From: Klebsormidium nitens
Lineage: Eukaryota; Streptophyta; Klebsormidiophyceae; Klebsormidiales; Klebsormidiaceae
Reading direction: 5' to 3'
Length of the DNA stretch: 64,000 nucleotides
NCBI GenBank assembly: GCA_000708835.1
Contig: DF237197.1
Coordinates: 1 to 64,000, forward strand
Below, piece by piece: positions 34,178 to 45,101 of this stretch. Within the stretch, counting starts at the first letter, position 1, and each line of letters begins with the position of its first letter. The position numbers were made by a program, and so were the translations under genes. Under the pieces are notes generated by a model. The model was given only the letters and a program-made list of their open reading frames with translations, was not told the DNA's origin and did no database searches.

Positions 34178-37100
34178 ATGGGTACTCCAGTGGAGCCGTC
34201 CACACCACCCCCGGAGCCCAGCACTTCTCCCCCGAGCAGCAGTGCCAAAATCTACCCCCCCTCGCCTCTGCTCAGGCACCGCATGGCCGAGCTCCGTCAG
34301 TCTGCCACCTGTCAGGACGCTCTCTTCTCCCTCAACCAGATCGTCAAGGAGATGCAACCCTCCGCCGTCCCCCGCTTCCTGACTCACCTTCAGAGCGAGA
34401 CGAGCAGCCCCCCCAGAAAGCCGTCGTACGCGCACCATGCGATCTCGCTCTACATCAGCCTGGCGCGGGAGCACAAAGAGAAGCTCGTTCCGCAGATACC
34501 CCGGGTGATGAGGAATCTGATGCTGCATTTGAAGACTCCCGGGGTCGTAGCGGGAACGGGGGGGTCGCCTGGCGGGGGCGGGGAGAGCTCGGTGCACCAG
34601 GCGTGCGCGCAGGTGGTGCTGGAGCTGGCGAGGATTCCGGTGAACGGCGAGGCAGCTGGGACCCAGCTGCTGCAGGTGAGATGATCACAACCCTCCAGGT
34701 TTTTCCTTCTTTTCTGTATGATCCAGTGTTATGGCCAGCAAATGTCCACTGGTATGTCTGACGGGGGCTGGTAATCTGCCCAATCAAACTTTGTCGTTCT
34801 TTTTGGTATCGAGAATGATGGCCAGCAGAATTCTGCCTCTTCATTTGGCTGAGAAGTGCATGGTGTGCTCAGTTGAGTGATCAAGGATTAGCCAGCTGAT
34901 GCAGGTAAAACGTTTGAGCTTTCATGTTGTGTTGGGCTTTTTCTTCTTCAATGATCGCAAAGTTGTTTCCTTTCTGTCCAGCTTAATAGATGAGGGTTGT
35001 GTATGCTAGTGCATTGCTTGATCGAGATCAACAAAGCTGATTTTCACACGTCAATAGATGGCGCGCATCCTTGTTTTTGCTTGATACAGAGTTGATGAAC
35101 TTAAAGAAGTTGCTGTGATTTCAAGTGTCCAACCATTTGGACATTTTGGGACTGGGGCTCGACGCATCCTCATTACTGCATCAACACATTCAGCAAAGTA
35201 CCAGAATTCCTTGAGTTAAAACGTTCAAGGCACAAGGTTCTTGACTGATCAGTTATATGCTTGCGCCAAAATACCCACCAGCATGAAACTCCATTCAGCC
35301 CTGTGCATGAGACAGGTGAAAGAGAGTTGGTTTGGTAGAAATGTCCATTATGTTTGATAGCCTTGATGTTGCACAGCCATGCTCACTCACAAGCCTAGCA
35401 TGCATCAAAACAAAACGTCCCAAACCTCACCAAGTTCTGCTGGCAACACAATTCGAGCCTGGACTCTGCAGCGCATTCACTCTTAAAGTTCTCTGATCAC
35501 CATGAAAAGCGCACCCATGGCATGGGCAAATCAGAAGAGTGAATGCTCAAGTATATTGACTCAAAAGGTGGTACAAGCTGTCGAATCATCAACGCCGCCG
35601 ACTCGCTTCATGTTTTTCCTGTTTCCGGCCGCCGCAAGGAGATACTTCGAACGCCTCTCTTTTCCCACCTGCTGTTGCATGAATTCCGATCCCGTCAGCC
35701 ATTGCTGCTGTCTAATAATCTTACCCTTGGAAAGCCTTTTTGCCCCCCACTTTCAGCGTGCCAGACAAAGCTTAGAGCCAATCGATCAAAGGCCCGCTGA
35801 CGTTCTTCCATCTTGGCCCCACAGCCCCACGGATTACCCATCAGAGTGCATTCCATCCCCCCCAAATCAACGTCACTCGGTACCCACTCTTCTGCGGGAA
35901 TATCCCCATAGCAGAATGACACCCACTGACTCATATCGCTCCCCTCCGCTTACAGGACATATGTAGCCCCCTGATTGGCGCTCTCTCCAAGGGCGAGAAC
36001 GGCCCACTCTATGGAGCGTCCACTGAATTGTTCGGCGCAGCGTACTGTCTCAAGGCTCTGGTGGACTGTTCGGACGTGTGGCAGCGCGCGTCGGACGGTC
36101 TGGTGGACGACGTCTGTAGCGAGACGGCGGAGGTGCTGCGAACGGAGGGGGCAGCGGTGTTCTTGCAGCTCGCGTGTTCGTTGGCCAGGTACTGTTCTTT
36201 CTTCTGCTGTCAGTAGCCTTGAAATCAAACGACTCCGCATTGCGCCATGAGAAGAGTCTGGAACATTGTGCACCTGTGCTTTTCACAGAACTTGATTAAG
36301 CACGGGCTAGCTTGAGTGAAACGACTCCGGATGCTTGTTAATCTGCTGACTACTTGAATCAACAAGGGTTTTGGACCATAGTCCAACTGCTCTTGAGGCT
36401 GTGTCTGGCCCATGAGTCTGCCTTCCGTCCCTTCCTCTTGTCCTTTCGTTTTCTTCTCTTCCTTTTGTTCCTCGAAGGCCCAAACGGGACCGTTGGAGCC
36501 TCGATTACCTACCGTCAAATCCCTTGCTGTTGGCCTACCGGGTCCAACGGCTCCGCCAATGCTCAAAAGAGGCCGTGCCCTTTCTGCGTAGATTTTTACA
36601 CCCCCTTACGAGATTATTCACACCCCCGCAGGTCAAACATCGCCGTCTGCCAGCACTACGCCGACGACCTGCTCCAGGCCGCCGGCCAGGCCCTCCAATG
36701 GCACGCCGCCAGCTGGCAGCAGCGCTTCGCGGCTGCTAAACTCTATACGGAGGTCCTGTCGCGAGCGGACAGCGACGTGGTGGCGCCCCTCGGACCGTCC
36801 GCGCTGAAAGTGCTGGAGAGCGTCCGGGATTCGGACCCGTCACCGTACGTCCGCGAGCAGGTGCGAGGCCATCTGACTTTCTGTTATTTTGTTGTTGCTC
36901 TTTTCGACTGCTTTTTCGGATTCTGGATAACATGAGTCGTTGAGGGAGGGGCGCCATAGTGCTCAAAAGCGTGAGGGGTTCGGAACTGTTGCCGTACGTT
37001 GACGAGCAGGTGCGGTCCAATCTGCCTCTATCTAATCTTCCTCTCCGTACTTACCTTATTGCTTTTCTGAGTTTCCTCTCTTCTCGATGACAATTGATTG

Positions 37101-40100
37101 GTCTGGACGTACTGGTGCTGCAAAGCGTCCGGGACGCTCGACCTGTCGCCGTGAGTGTGCGACCAGGGGGCGATGCCCTGTGTCGTTTCCTTGTTTCGTG
37201 GCCGGCCGTTCTTTCTTCTGGATAAAATGGAACAGAGAGGCAGTTCGAGCCTTGGAGGTGCTGAAGGGCGTGCGGACATCCAGACCCATTGTCATACACT
37301 CACGCGGATGTCAGAAGCCCAGTGCTTTTTGCAATTCTGCAGGTCACTTTTCGAGTGTCCTAGTTCTCAATGTCATGTTGCTTCTTCAAGTTGCGTGTGA
37401 GAAAGTGAAGGGTGACACTGGAGGACGGGAGAGTGCAAGAGCTGTCACGGCGGATTTGGAATCGAGGACGTTATTTTTCTCAAGCCGAGACATAATCAGG
37501 GTCGGAGACAATGCGACTGAAGTGTGCGCACCTTGGACCCATCATAAATATGCTCATATTTCGGGCAAACCTTTTTATCTGCATAAGACTGGAAATGTCG
37601 GCCCTTGGAAATAGGTTCTGAGGGAGGAAGCTATGACGGATGGGGCTCCATTTGACGAAGGAATGATTTTTCCCTTTATTTAGCTTCTAGTTCGCTCTCA
37701 CCCTTTACTGCCTTCTCTTCCATAGGCTGTTGACGCGATTCGCGCCCTTAAGGGCCGCTCCTTCCTTCGAGACTCCCAGCCCTCTTTCCGGGGGCCCAAA
37801 ACGCCTGACGCTTCACCCCCCCGGCGGACTCCCAAAGCCTCCCCCCCCCGACGAACGCCTCCCGCGTCACCCCCCCTCACCGGAGCGCTTGCACCTGCCC
37901 GTCCCACTCCGAGTGCAGAGTCGCCAAAGCTTCCTCCAAAGCGCTCAAAATTCGCTGACGTGGCAGCTGGTGACGTCAGCAGCTCGGAGCGTCCGAAGAA
38001 GCGCGCGCCGCCGGTGCTCGCGTCCGTAGAGTGGCCGTCCGGCGAGGGCGGCGGCCCGTTCGGGGGATCCCCCATCTACGAGCTTCCGGAGGAGGACGAC
38101 GCTAGCCCACTGCTGACGGCACGAAGGGTGCCCCCAGCCGCGACGTCGCCGAGGGATCCCCCCCAGGGTCTCCAGACTTTGACGGAGGACGGGGCTGCAG
38201 CAGATTGGAGGAGAAACGCAAAGCTGATGCAATCGGCGGAGTGGCCGGCAGGGGGGCTGGGTTCCCCAGTTTATGAGCCCGAGGACTTTGACCTGACTCC
38301 GCTTGGGGTGGCTGACGTGACAGGGGGGGCCCCCGGGGCCTTCCGGCCGGCGGCGCAGCTCGGCAGGACGCCCCTCAAGAAGTCGCCGCTCTCGGCGCCG
38401 AGCGGCGGCCCCGAACCCGCCACTCCGGAAACGACACCTGTCTTCGTCATCGCAAGGACGCCGCCTCTCGTTGCCCGCAGCTTGGAAGGAGCAAACTCAT
38501 CGGGTGTCTCAACTGCGGGGGAGGTGCCGCAGAGTAGCCCGCCCCCCGAAAGAGGGTCGTTGAGTCCTCGGACCCTGGGTCCGGAACTGGGTTTAGCAAA
38601 CCTTCTGACCGACAATTTCTCAGGGGGAGAGGTTCTGCAGAGTGACCCGCCCCACGCTGGAGGGTCTCCGCTGAGTCCCCGAAGCCCGGGTCCGGAATTG
38701 GGTTTGGCAAACCTGCTGAGTGACGATACGGACGCTGGACAGGCGCTTCCGGACGTGGTGTTGTCCGTGTCCAAAATTCCGCGGCCACCATCGACCAGAC
38801 GAGACTCTGGCGATTCAAGCGACGGCCCTGAGAGCAGCCCCCCGCATGCAGAAGCGGAGGCGCCGGCCCCGCTGACTGTCAACGTGCAAGGTAAGCTCTT
38901 ACGTGACTCTACTAGGGATGCATCCCGTTTCTGAGCAGAACTCCCACGCGGGCGCTCGCTGCAATCTCTCCGCATTCTGGGCTGTGGCTTGGGATCCGCC
39001 ACCATTGATTAAGGTTTGATTAAGGTCCTTTCACGATCAGAGAAAGTACGAGATCCTCAGCCTTTTACAGTCTCAAGTTAAGCGTCTCTCAGGTCGCAAC
39101 TTTCCCTGGATAGAAATTCCCCTTGAGAAACCCGACTGAGACCAGGCAAAGTAGCCTCAACAACCTTGGACCCTGAGGCCCGATGTTTTGCAGAAATCTT
39201 TCACCTTTAGTTTCGTGCTTGCAACAGAATCAAGTTTTTTTTCTTTCTCCATCAGGGGAACCACCAAGCCCCAGTTCTCCCGCCCACCAACCCCGCCCCG
39301 AAAACAGTCCCTCGCGCATTCCCACCCCGAGTACCATTCCGCGCCCCAAAGCCTCCGTAATCGCGGGGAGCCACATTCCACCCGCGCCCGCACAGGGCCT
39401 CTCCCCACGGCCCGAGAAGCAGCTCCAAGGGGAGGCCCTGTCAAAGCCGACGTCGCCAGGCGGTTTACAGGGCCTCTCGTCCCGGCCCGAGAAGCAGCTG
39501 CAACGGGAGGCCTTGTCACGGCCGCGGTCGCCCAGCGCAGAACTAGAGCGGGGGGCGAAGAAGAGGGCGCCGGGGGTGCTGCTGAAGAGAGAGAGCTTCG
39601 AGGAGCGGTTGCGACAGGTGGCGGATCGGAGGGAGTCGGGGGGTTTGGGGGCTTTGGAACGACCGCGGCGAGCGAGCGCGGCCGGCCTGGAAGAAATTGG
39701 TGCGGGGCGCGGGAAGGAGAAGGGTAACGGCAATACTCGGGTGAGTTTTCCGCGCCTTGCTAGTTGCTCGAGCTCTGGTTTTGGTTGGAAAACTGCGTGG
39801 GAAGCAGAACGATAGCGGCAGAACGATGAGCCTTTCGTCCATTACTAGTGGCCTGCAAAAGCCTCCGCCTCGGGACACGTCAGCAAGAACCGCTGCATAT
39901 CTACAAGGGAAGCAGTTAACTTTAACAATGTTGTGAAACACGTCAGCAATACCAGCTCCCATCCTCGACTTTGCTCTAGCTGCCTCGTCTTAATCCTCAA
40001 ACCTCGTTTGCAGTAGTGCTTCGATTCTAATTCGTTATGAGCGAAAAGTGCTTCGAAAGATCGAAGCGGCTGATTGAACAGTCCTTTACCTTGCAGCGGA

Positions 40101-42610
40101 AGTCGTCGATAGGCCCTGCCGACTTCCTCGCCACGAGCCCCCGCCAAATGATCCGCCGCCTTACCTCCGAGTCCCCCGCCTCCGCTAAAACCTCCCCGAG
40201 CACAACGCCCAAGAGCGTTTTGACATTCAACACGCCCGGAGCACGTTTACCGGGCTCGACTTTAGCCCCCGAAAGCTCGGCTTATACACCACCAGAAACA
40301 CCCGGGGCAGAAGCGGGAACTGAGAACCGGCTGGACGGCGAAACGGGCCAAAGTGAGAGCGGTGGGAATGAGCCTAGTGTGGATGGGGACGCTGGAGCTA
40401 AAGATGGTGTGAATGGGGACGGTGGAAATGCACTCGAAATGGACAAGGAGATCGACGAAGATCTGGTGTCGATGGAGAGCCCGGGGACTGGTTCCGACAC
40501 GTGGGCTAAAGAAGGTGGGGTCTCTGGGGCTGGTGACGTCCTGGTGACGTCATCGAGGCGGGAGAGCGCGAATGGGGGTGGGGCGGCGGGGAGGTACAGT
40601 TTCGGGGAGGACAGCGGTAGCGATACGGAGGCGCCAAAAGGGACGAGAGAAGATACTGAGGGGAGGGGACACGTGGAGGATGCTCAGCCGTTGATTGCTT
40701 TCGGGAGCGGGGTGCTGGAAGAGGGGTCTGGGGAGACCAGCCTGGGAGAAGGACACGTGGAGCGTTCTGGGCCACAGGTCGTGGGCGCACGTTTTGCGAA
40801 GCTTCTAGATCAGGCGAACACAGAAGCAGCGAACGAGACCGGAAAGAAGGTTCAAGAAGGCATTAAAGCAGAAGCCTTCGAGTCAGAGCGCTCGAAAGCA
40901 GAGCCTCCAACCATCCCCTCAGGTGCGAGCCCCTCGAAAGCCTCCAGAGATGAGGATCTGCACAGGAAAGAGGATGAGCAGTCTCCAGCAGCGCATTCCG
41001 GTGGAAGTCCGGACCGGAACGAAGAGTGGCGCGTGCACGAGAACCCGATCGCGGCGCCGGACGCCGGACGCGCGAGCCTGTCCCCGGGCTGGGAAGCGTC
41101 CGAAACGACGTTTGACAAAGAGACGCTGCGCCGGATGAGTGCCGGAGAGGTGTCGAGCCCGGCGCCGCCCGAGGGTTTGGGGGTTTGGGTTAGGGGGGAC
41201 CGCGAGGAGGGTTTGGGTTTGGAAGCGAGGTTAAGCGAGGGTTCTGAAGAGCGAGAGGCAACGGTTCCAGAAGGGAGAATTGGCGAGGTCTCTGACGAGG
41301 GTGTGGGGGTGTGGGGGGACGCGCGGGGGAGTGGCAAGGAGGTATTGTGTTTGGAGGCGAGGTTAAGGGAGGGTTCTGAGGAGCGCGAGGCATCGGTTCC
41401 AGGAGGAAGAAGTGGCGAGGTTTCTGAAGAGGGTTTGGAGATTTGTGCGAACGTGGGGGCAAACCGGGAAGAGGGTTTCGAGAATTTCGAGGGTTTGGAG
41501 GCGAGCTTAAGCGAGGGTTCTAAGCAGCACGAGACATCAGCCTCAGAAGAGACGAGAGACGAGGTTTCTGAAGAGCAGGAAGGGCTTGAGTCGGAGGAGA
41601 AAGGAGGGAGTGGACGCGGAGAGGAGAAAGCGTCTGGGGTTCGAGTGGTGGAAGCCAAAGAGGGTTTGGAGAACGAGGCGGGTTTGGAAGAACCGAAGGG
41701 AGCGCAGTCCTGGTCCGGACCGGCTGCTGAGGTGTCCGATTCGGAAAGTCCTGAGCGTAGCGGAGTTCCGAACGATGCTGATCGGGACGGAAGTCCGGAA
41801 GCTGCTGAAGGGAGCGGAGCTCGAGACATACGGAACGAGGAGTCGAAGGAACGGACAGCGGAAGGTGAGGAGAAGCGCAATACGGAAATGGAGGGCGGAA
41901 TTGAAGAGGAATCTGAAGCTGGGGCGCCCCAGGCCGATGAGGAGAATCGGGGCGCGAAAGAGGAGGCAGTTGGAGAGGTTCCTGCGAAACTAGTGCGGGG
42001 GGAGTTTTACCAGGTTCAGGACGGCAGCGCAGTAGGAAGGGGGCCCGAGGACAAACCAGCTCTGGAGGGTGGGCGAGAGAGGGAAGAGGAAGCAGATTCG
42101 AAGAATCAAACGTCGCGAAGTGGAACAGAAGTGGTCGGGGAGACGAGTGACGTTACCACAGAAGGCGAGAGTCCGAACGGTCAGCCTTCAACGGTTTCTT
42201 CGGACGTCCGAACGGCTGATTGTGTCAACAAATCAGCGGAGGAAAAGTCAAAGGATGCGCCACGTGTCGAGTCTCGGGAAGAAGAGAAGAGCACGTCTGC
42301 GAGCAGTGAAATGATGGGTGCGTCCCCGCCCAAGGTTAAGAAGCGGGTCACGTTCTCAGAGCATAACCAGTACCAGATGATTGAGCCGAACCCACCGCCG
42401 GAAGAACGAGCGCTTATGCGGAGCGACGCTCCTGAGAGATTACGTTTGAGGGATTGGGTTAGATTTGCAGGTAGGGCGGCCGAGAAAGGGGTTAGGAACA
42501 CGGTTATCGCGATTGCGGCAGCTGAGGTAGGAACGGTTATGTGGGTGGTTACGAGGGGTTTGTGGGAAGCGTACTGTGCGCCGACGATCAACGTCCCTCT
42601 ACCATCTTGA
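34178..42610 (+). CDS. SINE-type KASH protein: ARM repeats, long disordered region, C-terminal membrane anchor
   Basis: Exons 34178-34675, 35956-36188, 36632-36860, 37726-38890, 39256-39740 and 40097-42610 join in phase to give 1707 aa. The first ~340 residues match the armadillo region of plant SINE1/SINE2: YAHHAISLYISLAREHKEKL, VPQIPRVMRNLMLHLKT, GAAYCLKALVDCSDVW and YVREQ. A Pro/Ser/Arg-rich region follows, then a very acidic Glu/Gly/Ser region (last exon). The last 37 residues are a hydrophobic stretch (~1671-1693, VIAIAAAEVGTVMWVV) and a 14-residue tail ending TINVPLPS. In land plants SINE proteins anchor in the outer nuclear envelope by a C-terminal KASH tail ending VPT that binds SUN proteins, while the ARM part binds actin. 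The tail here lacks terminal VPT. At 1707 aa it is about three times the Arabidopsis proteins. Confidence 0.75.
36779..37310 (+). repeat. ~150-bp tandem copies of the end of SINE exon 3 plus its donor
   Basis: The end of exon 3 (GTGCTGGAGAGCGTCCGG to CGAGCAG followed by GTGCGA, 36860) recurs in the intron: GTGCTCAAAAGCGTGAGG to GACGAGCAGGTGCGG ending 37009; GTGCTGCAAAGCGTCCGG to GTGCGACCAG ending about 37166; and GTGCTGAAGGGCGTGCGG after 37257. Intron landmarks (TTCTGGATAAC/AAATG) recur with the same period. The second copy keeps a plausible donor; the later two are decayed. Confidence 0.85.
38509..38722 (+). repeat. In-frame duplication within SINE/KASH exon 4
   Basis: Two copies of a ~38-residue block follow one another: one starts GEVPQSSPPPERGSLSPR, the next GEVLQSDPPHAGGSPLSP, each continuing to GPELGLANLL. 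The duplication keeps frame and lies in the Pro/Ser-rich disordered region. Confidence 0.85.
41172..41590 (+). repeat. In-frame tandem repeats in the last SINE/KASH exon
   Basis: Three ~42-50-residue units share LEARLSEGSEEREATVPEG and GEVSDEG/GEVSEEG-type motifs, diverging in the third (LEASLSEGSKQHETSASEE). They extend the acidic disordered region without breaking frame. Confidence 0.85.
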
Positions 42611-45101
42611 TGGAGGTGCACCGTCGTGACGCGCTTTGTCCTACAAGGGCGGACTTTGTTGTTTGTACACTAGAGGTCTCGTTATCAACAAAGGTTCAAT
42701 CTGGGAGGTGGTTCTGAACTTCTTTCCATCTCTGCTGGAGGCACTGCGGGGTCGACATTTCTCGCAATGAGTGATGACTTGCAATGTTTATTCAAGTGCG
42801 TGTAGTATCCGTGTGCCGTGGGTATGCTGGTTCGACTATACAGGCAATGCAGAGGTGCTCAGGCTGGGCCAATGCTATATGAACTTGTCGCCTCTCAGTG
42901 TCATACAATGACTGGCCGGAGAGACGTACCTTCTGCTTCGATTAAGAAATGCTGGCACGGGGCTTATCATTCAATTGTTAATCTGGCTTATGCAATTTAA
43001 GTTTAGCACGAGATCCTTCAATTAGTGGAATCACTATATTATTACAACTGCATATTCGTAACACTCGCGGCTGTCCAGCGCGCACACCTTGGCGTGTGAT
43101 TACAATCTGCTTCGACTGCTCAGTCGAACTGCAAGTGATTCATCAAATTCAAATATATATATGTTTACACTCGAATCTGATTTGAACCTTTGGGCTGTAT
43201 ACCTGAACTACCGTCACACCTATATATTAGCTCTGATTGCCGTGCGCCCGCACATGCTAGTCGTCGAATATGTTTGCCCTAGCTTGAGCTAGGCAGGTAC
43301 GATTTGACATGTCTCAGGGCATGCAGCTAGTCACTGAGTCTTCGCATATGCAATCTCATTTCATTCTATGGAAGAGGTCTGCAGATCCGGCCCCACCGGC
43401 AGGCGGATGCATCTTGAGCGATCGTTCCTGCTCGGTCTTGTCAACAACGATTAATTGCACCAACTTTTTCTCAAAATTGAACAACTACCTCATATCCTAG
43501 TTCTGCTAATCTACCGTACGCTCCTATATTGGCTTGCCTCTTTTACGCAGTAAAATATGCGGACTATTGCTTTCGTGTCAACCGCGTTTTTGCGACGCTG
43601 TACGACGCCGCTCTGCGGAAGATAGGGGAGCCGAGTCTGCCCTGTTTTCAGTCACCCGCACTTCGATACGAAAACGTACGCAAAAACCCGAAAAAGGTCC
43701 ACACCTCAAAAGCCACCGAGCCCAGACTGCCCCGCGCGCCTTCGTGGAATGTTGCTACGAATCGAACGCGGACGCGAGTGTCCCGACGCGCAAAAACGTA
43801 ACATTGTAACGCTTGACCTCGATTTCTCCGAACAGATTGAATACAGGCCTGCCACGTTGCATGCCGAAGGCTGTGAAGCTGCCACGTAGTGGTTTGTACC
43901 TCAATTATGCACCTGACACTGTGGCGTATCCCGGTCGTCAACCCAATAAATTAGAATTCAAATCACCCTTATATGCGATGGACTCATTTAGTATTGCTGC
44001 TTTCGAATTGCAACGATGGGTCAAAGTGTCCGGAGGGAAGAGCGACTGAGATCCCGGTACGTACTGCAGTTGTTCAGACCACAGGACGGTGTACGGACTT
44101 CCGTGTACCGCGTGTGCACGCTCGCGCACAGACTTCAGCACTTGCTTTAGTATGGCGGAAATTCACAGGAGGTAATCAGAGCAACGCCACACGATGCCAC
44201 AATGTGCACTTTAATATTTCTGCCCGAAATCGCCCAATAAAAGAGGCAAGCCCCCGCCGCCCTTCTGGGCGGTCTACCATGTGATTATGTATGTCTTGAT
44301 ATACATCCTGTACATCTACAACAAGTGGAGGCAACCTCGATCAATTGATCCTCCAGGCCGGCGGCAAAGCGGCTACACATGGCGGCGCATCCCTTCAAGG
44401 TCTTGGCATCCGGCCTCAGGATGACGATCCAACCGTCTGATGAGTAGCTTGCTTGTTTTACGAGCTCAGTAGGAGCTTCAGGATCATAGCCTAGGTTTGA
44501 AGGACTCGGGCAAGATGATCCCGTCACGCCGTGCTCTAAGGACAATTGTTCAGCCATAATATGCACTGTAGTGTCAACTACTGGTTGCTTAACAGCCATG
44601 TTTGCTAGATAGAGGGATATCGTAGGTGTTCCGAAGTTCGAACTTGGTCGAATCTTGTGTTGACACCGTTCGGGCCCATGGCGCAAGCTACGGTCCTTAT
44701 AATAGAAGTATGAATGAATGAATGCATCGATCGTGTTAATATTAATCAACACGGTCCGATCGATGTGCCAACCATGTGCAATGGGGCTTTGAGTGTTACG
44801 GACTACAAACAATCAAGTAGTCCTTGAAGGCCGCACATTTCGGTTGCATCACTCAGGCTGGTCAAAAGACCAATTGGGCGGGCGCAGCGCGCGGGCGGCC
44901 GGCCCAACCTAGCTCAATCGACGCTTGCAGAACCTACCTGAACCTGCAGTGATCTCTCGTTTGGAGGGGCTGAGAGCCTAGCTGCCGCTGCCGAGCAACA
45001 ATACAGTGTCAACATCAGCCTACTCTCGCAAAGTCTAGAGATCAATAACGTCACTCTCGCAAAGCGGCAAACTTGCTTTACCTGCATCGACGTTGAGGTA
45101 T
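42611..45101. other. Intergenic region between SINE/KASH and FKBP17 genes
   Basis: AT-richer DNA. One minus-strand frame at 44285-44599 is listed separately with low confidence. An imperfect inverted repeat (CATCGATCG ... CGATCGATG) flanks an AATATTAAT core near 44724-44766. Confidence 0.4.
44285..44599 (-). CDS. Possible small ORF, 104 aa
   Basis: An ATG-initiated frame of 105 codons (start MAVKQPVVD, end CCRCTGCISRHT) lies within a 176-codon open stretch reaching 44812. The middle (DGWIVILRPDAKTLKGCAAM) has normal protein composition. I recognise no family and see no splice partners. It may be a gene fragment or chance. Confidence 0.2.
   Translation of the reverse strand: MAVKQPVVDTTVHIMAEQLSLEHGVTGSSCPSPSNLGYDPEAPTELVKQASYSSDGWIVILRPDAKTLKGCAAMCSRFAAGLEDQLIEVASTCCRCTGCISRHT

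Noticed and set aside
40852-41880. Minus-strand frame of 342 codons, Ser/Pro rich
   Set aside because: It is antisense to the acidic Glu/Ser coding region of the SINE gene; its length follows from that codon bias.
44724-44766. Imperfect inverted repeat around AATATTAAT
   Set aside because: The arms have unpaired insertions and the sequence is AT-rich; not distinctive enough to call an element or origin.
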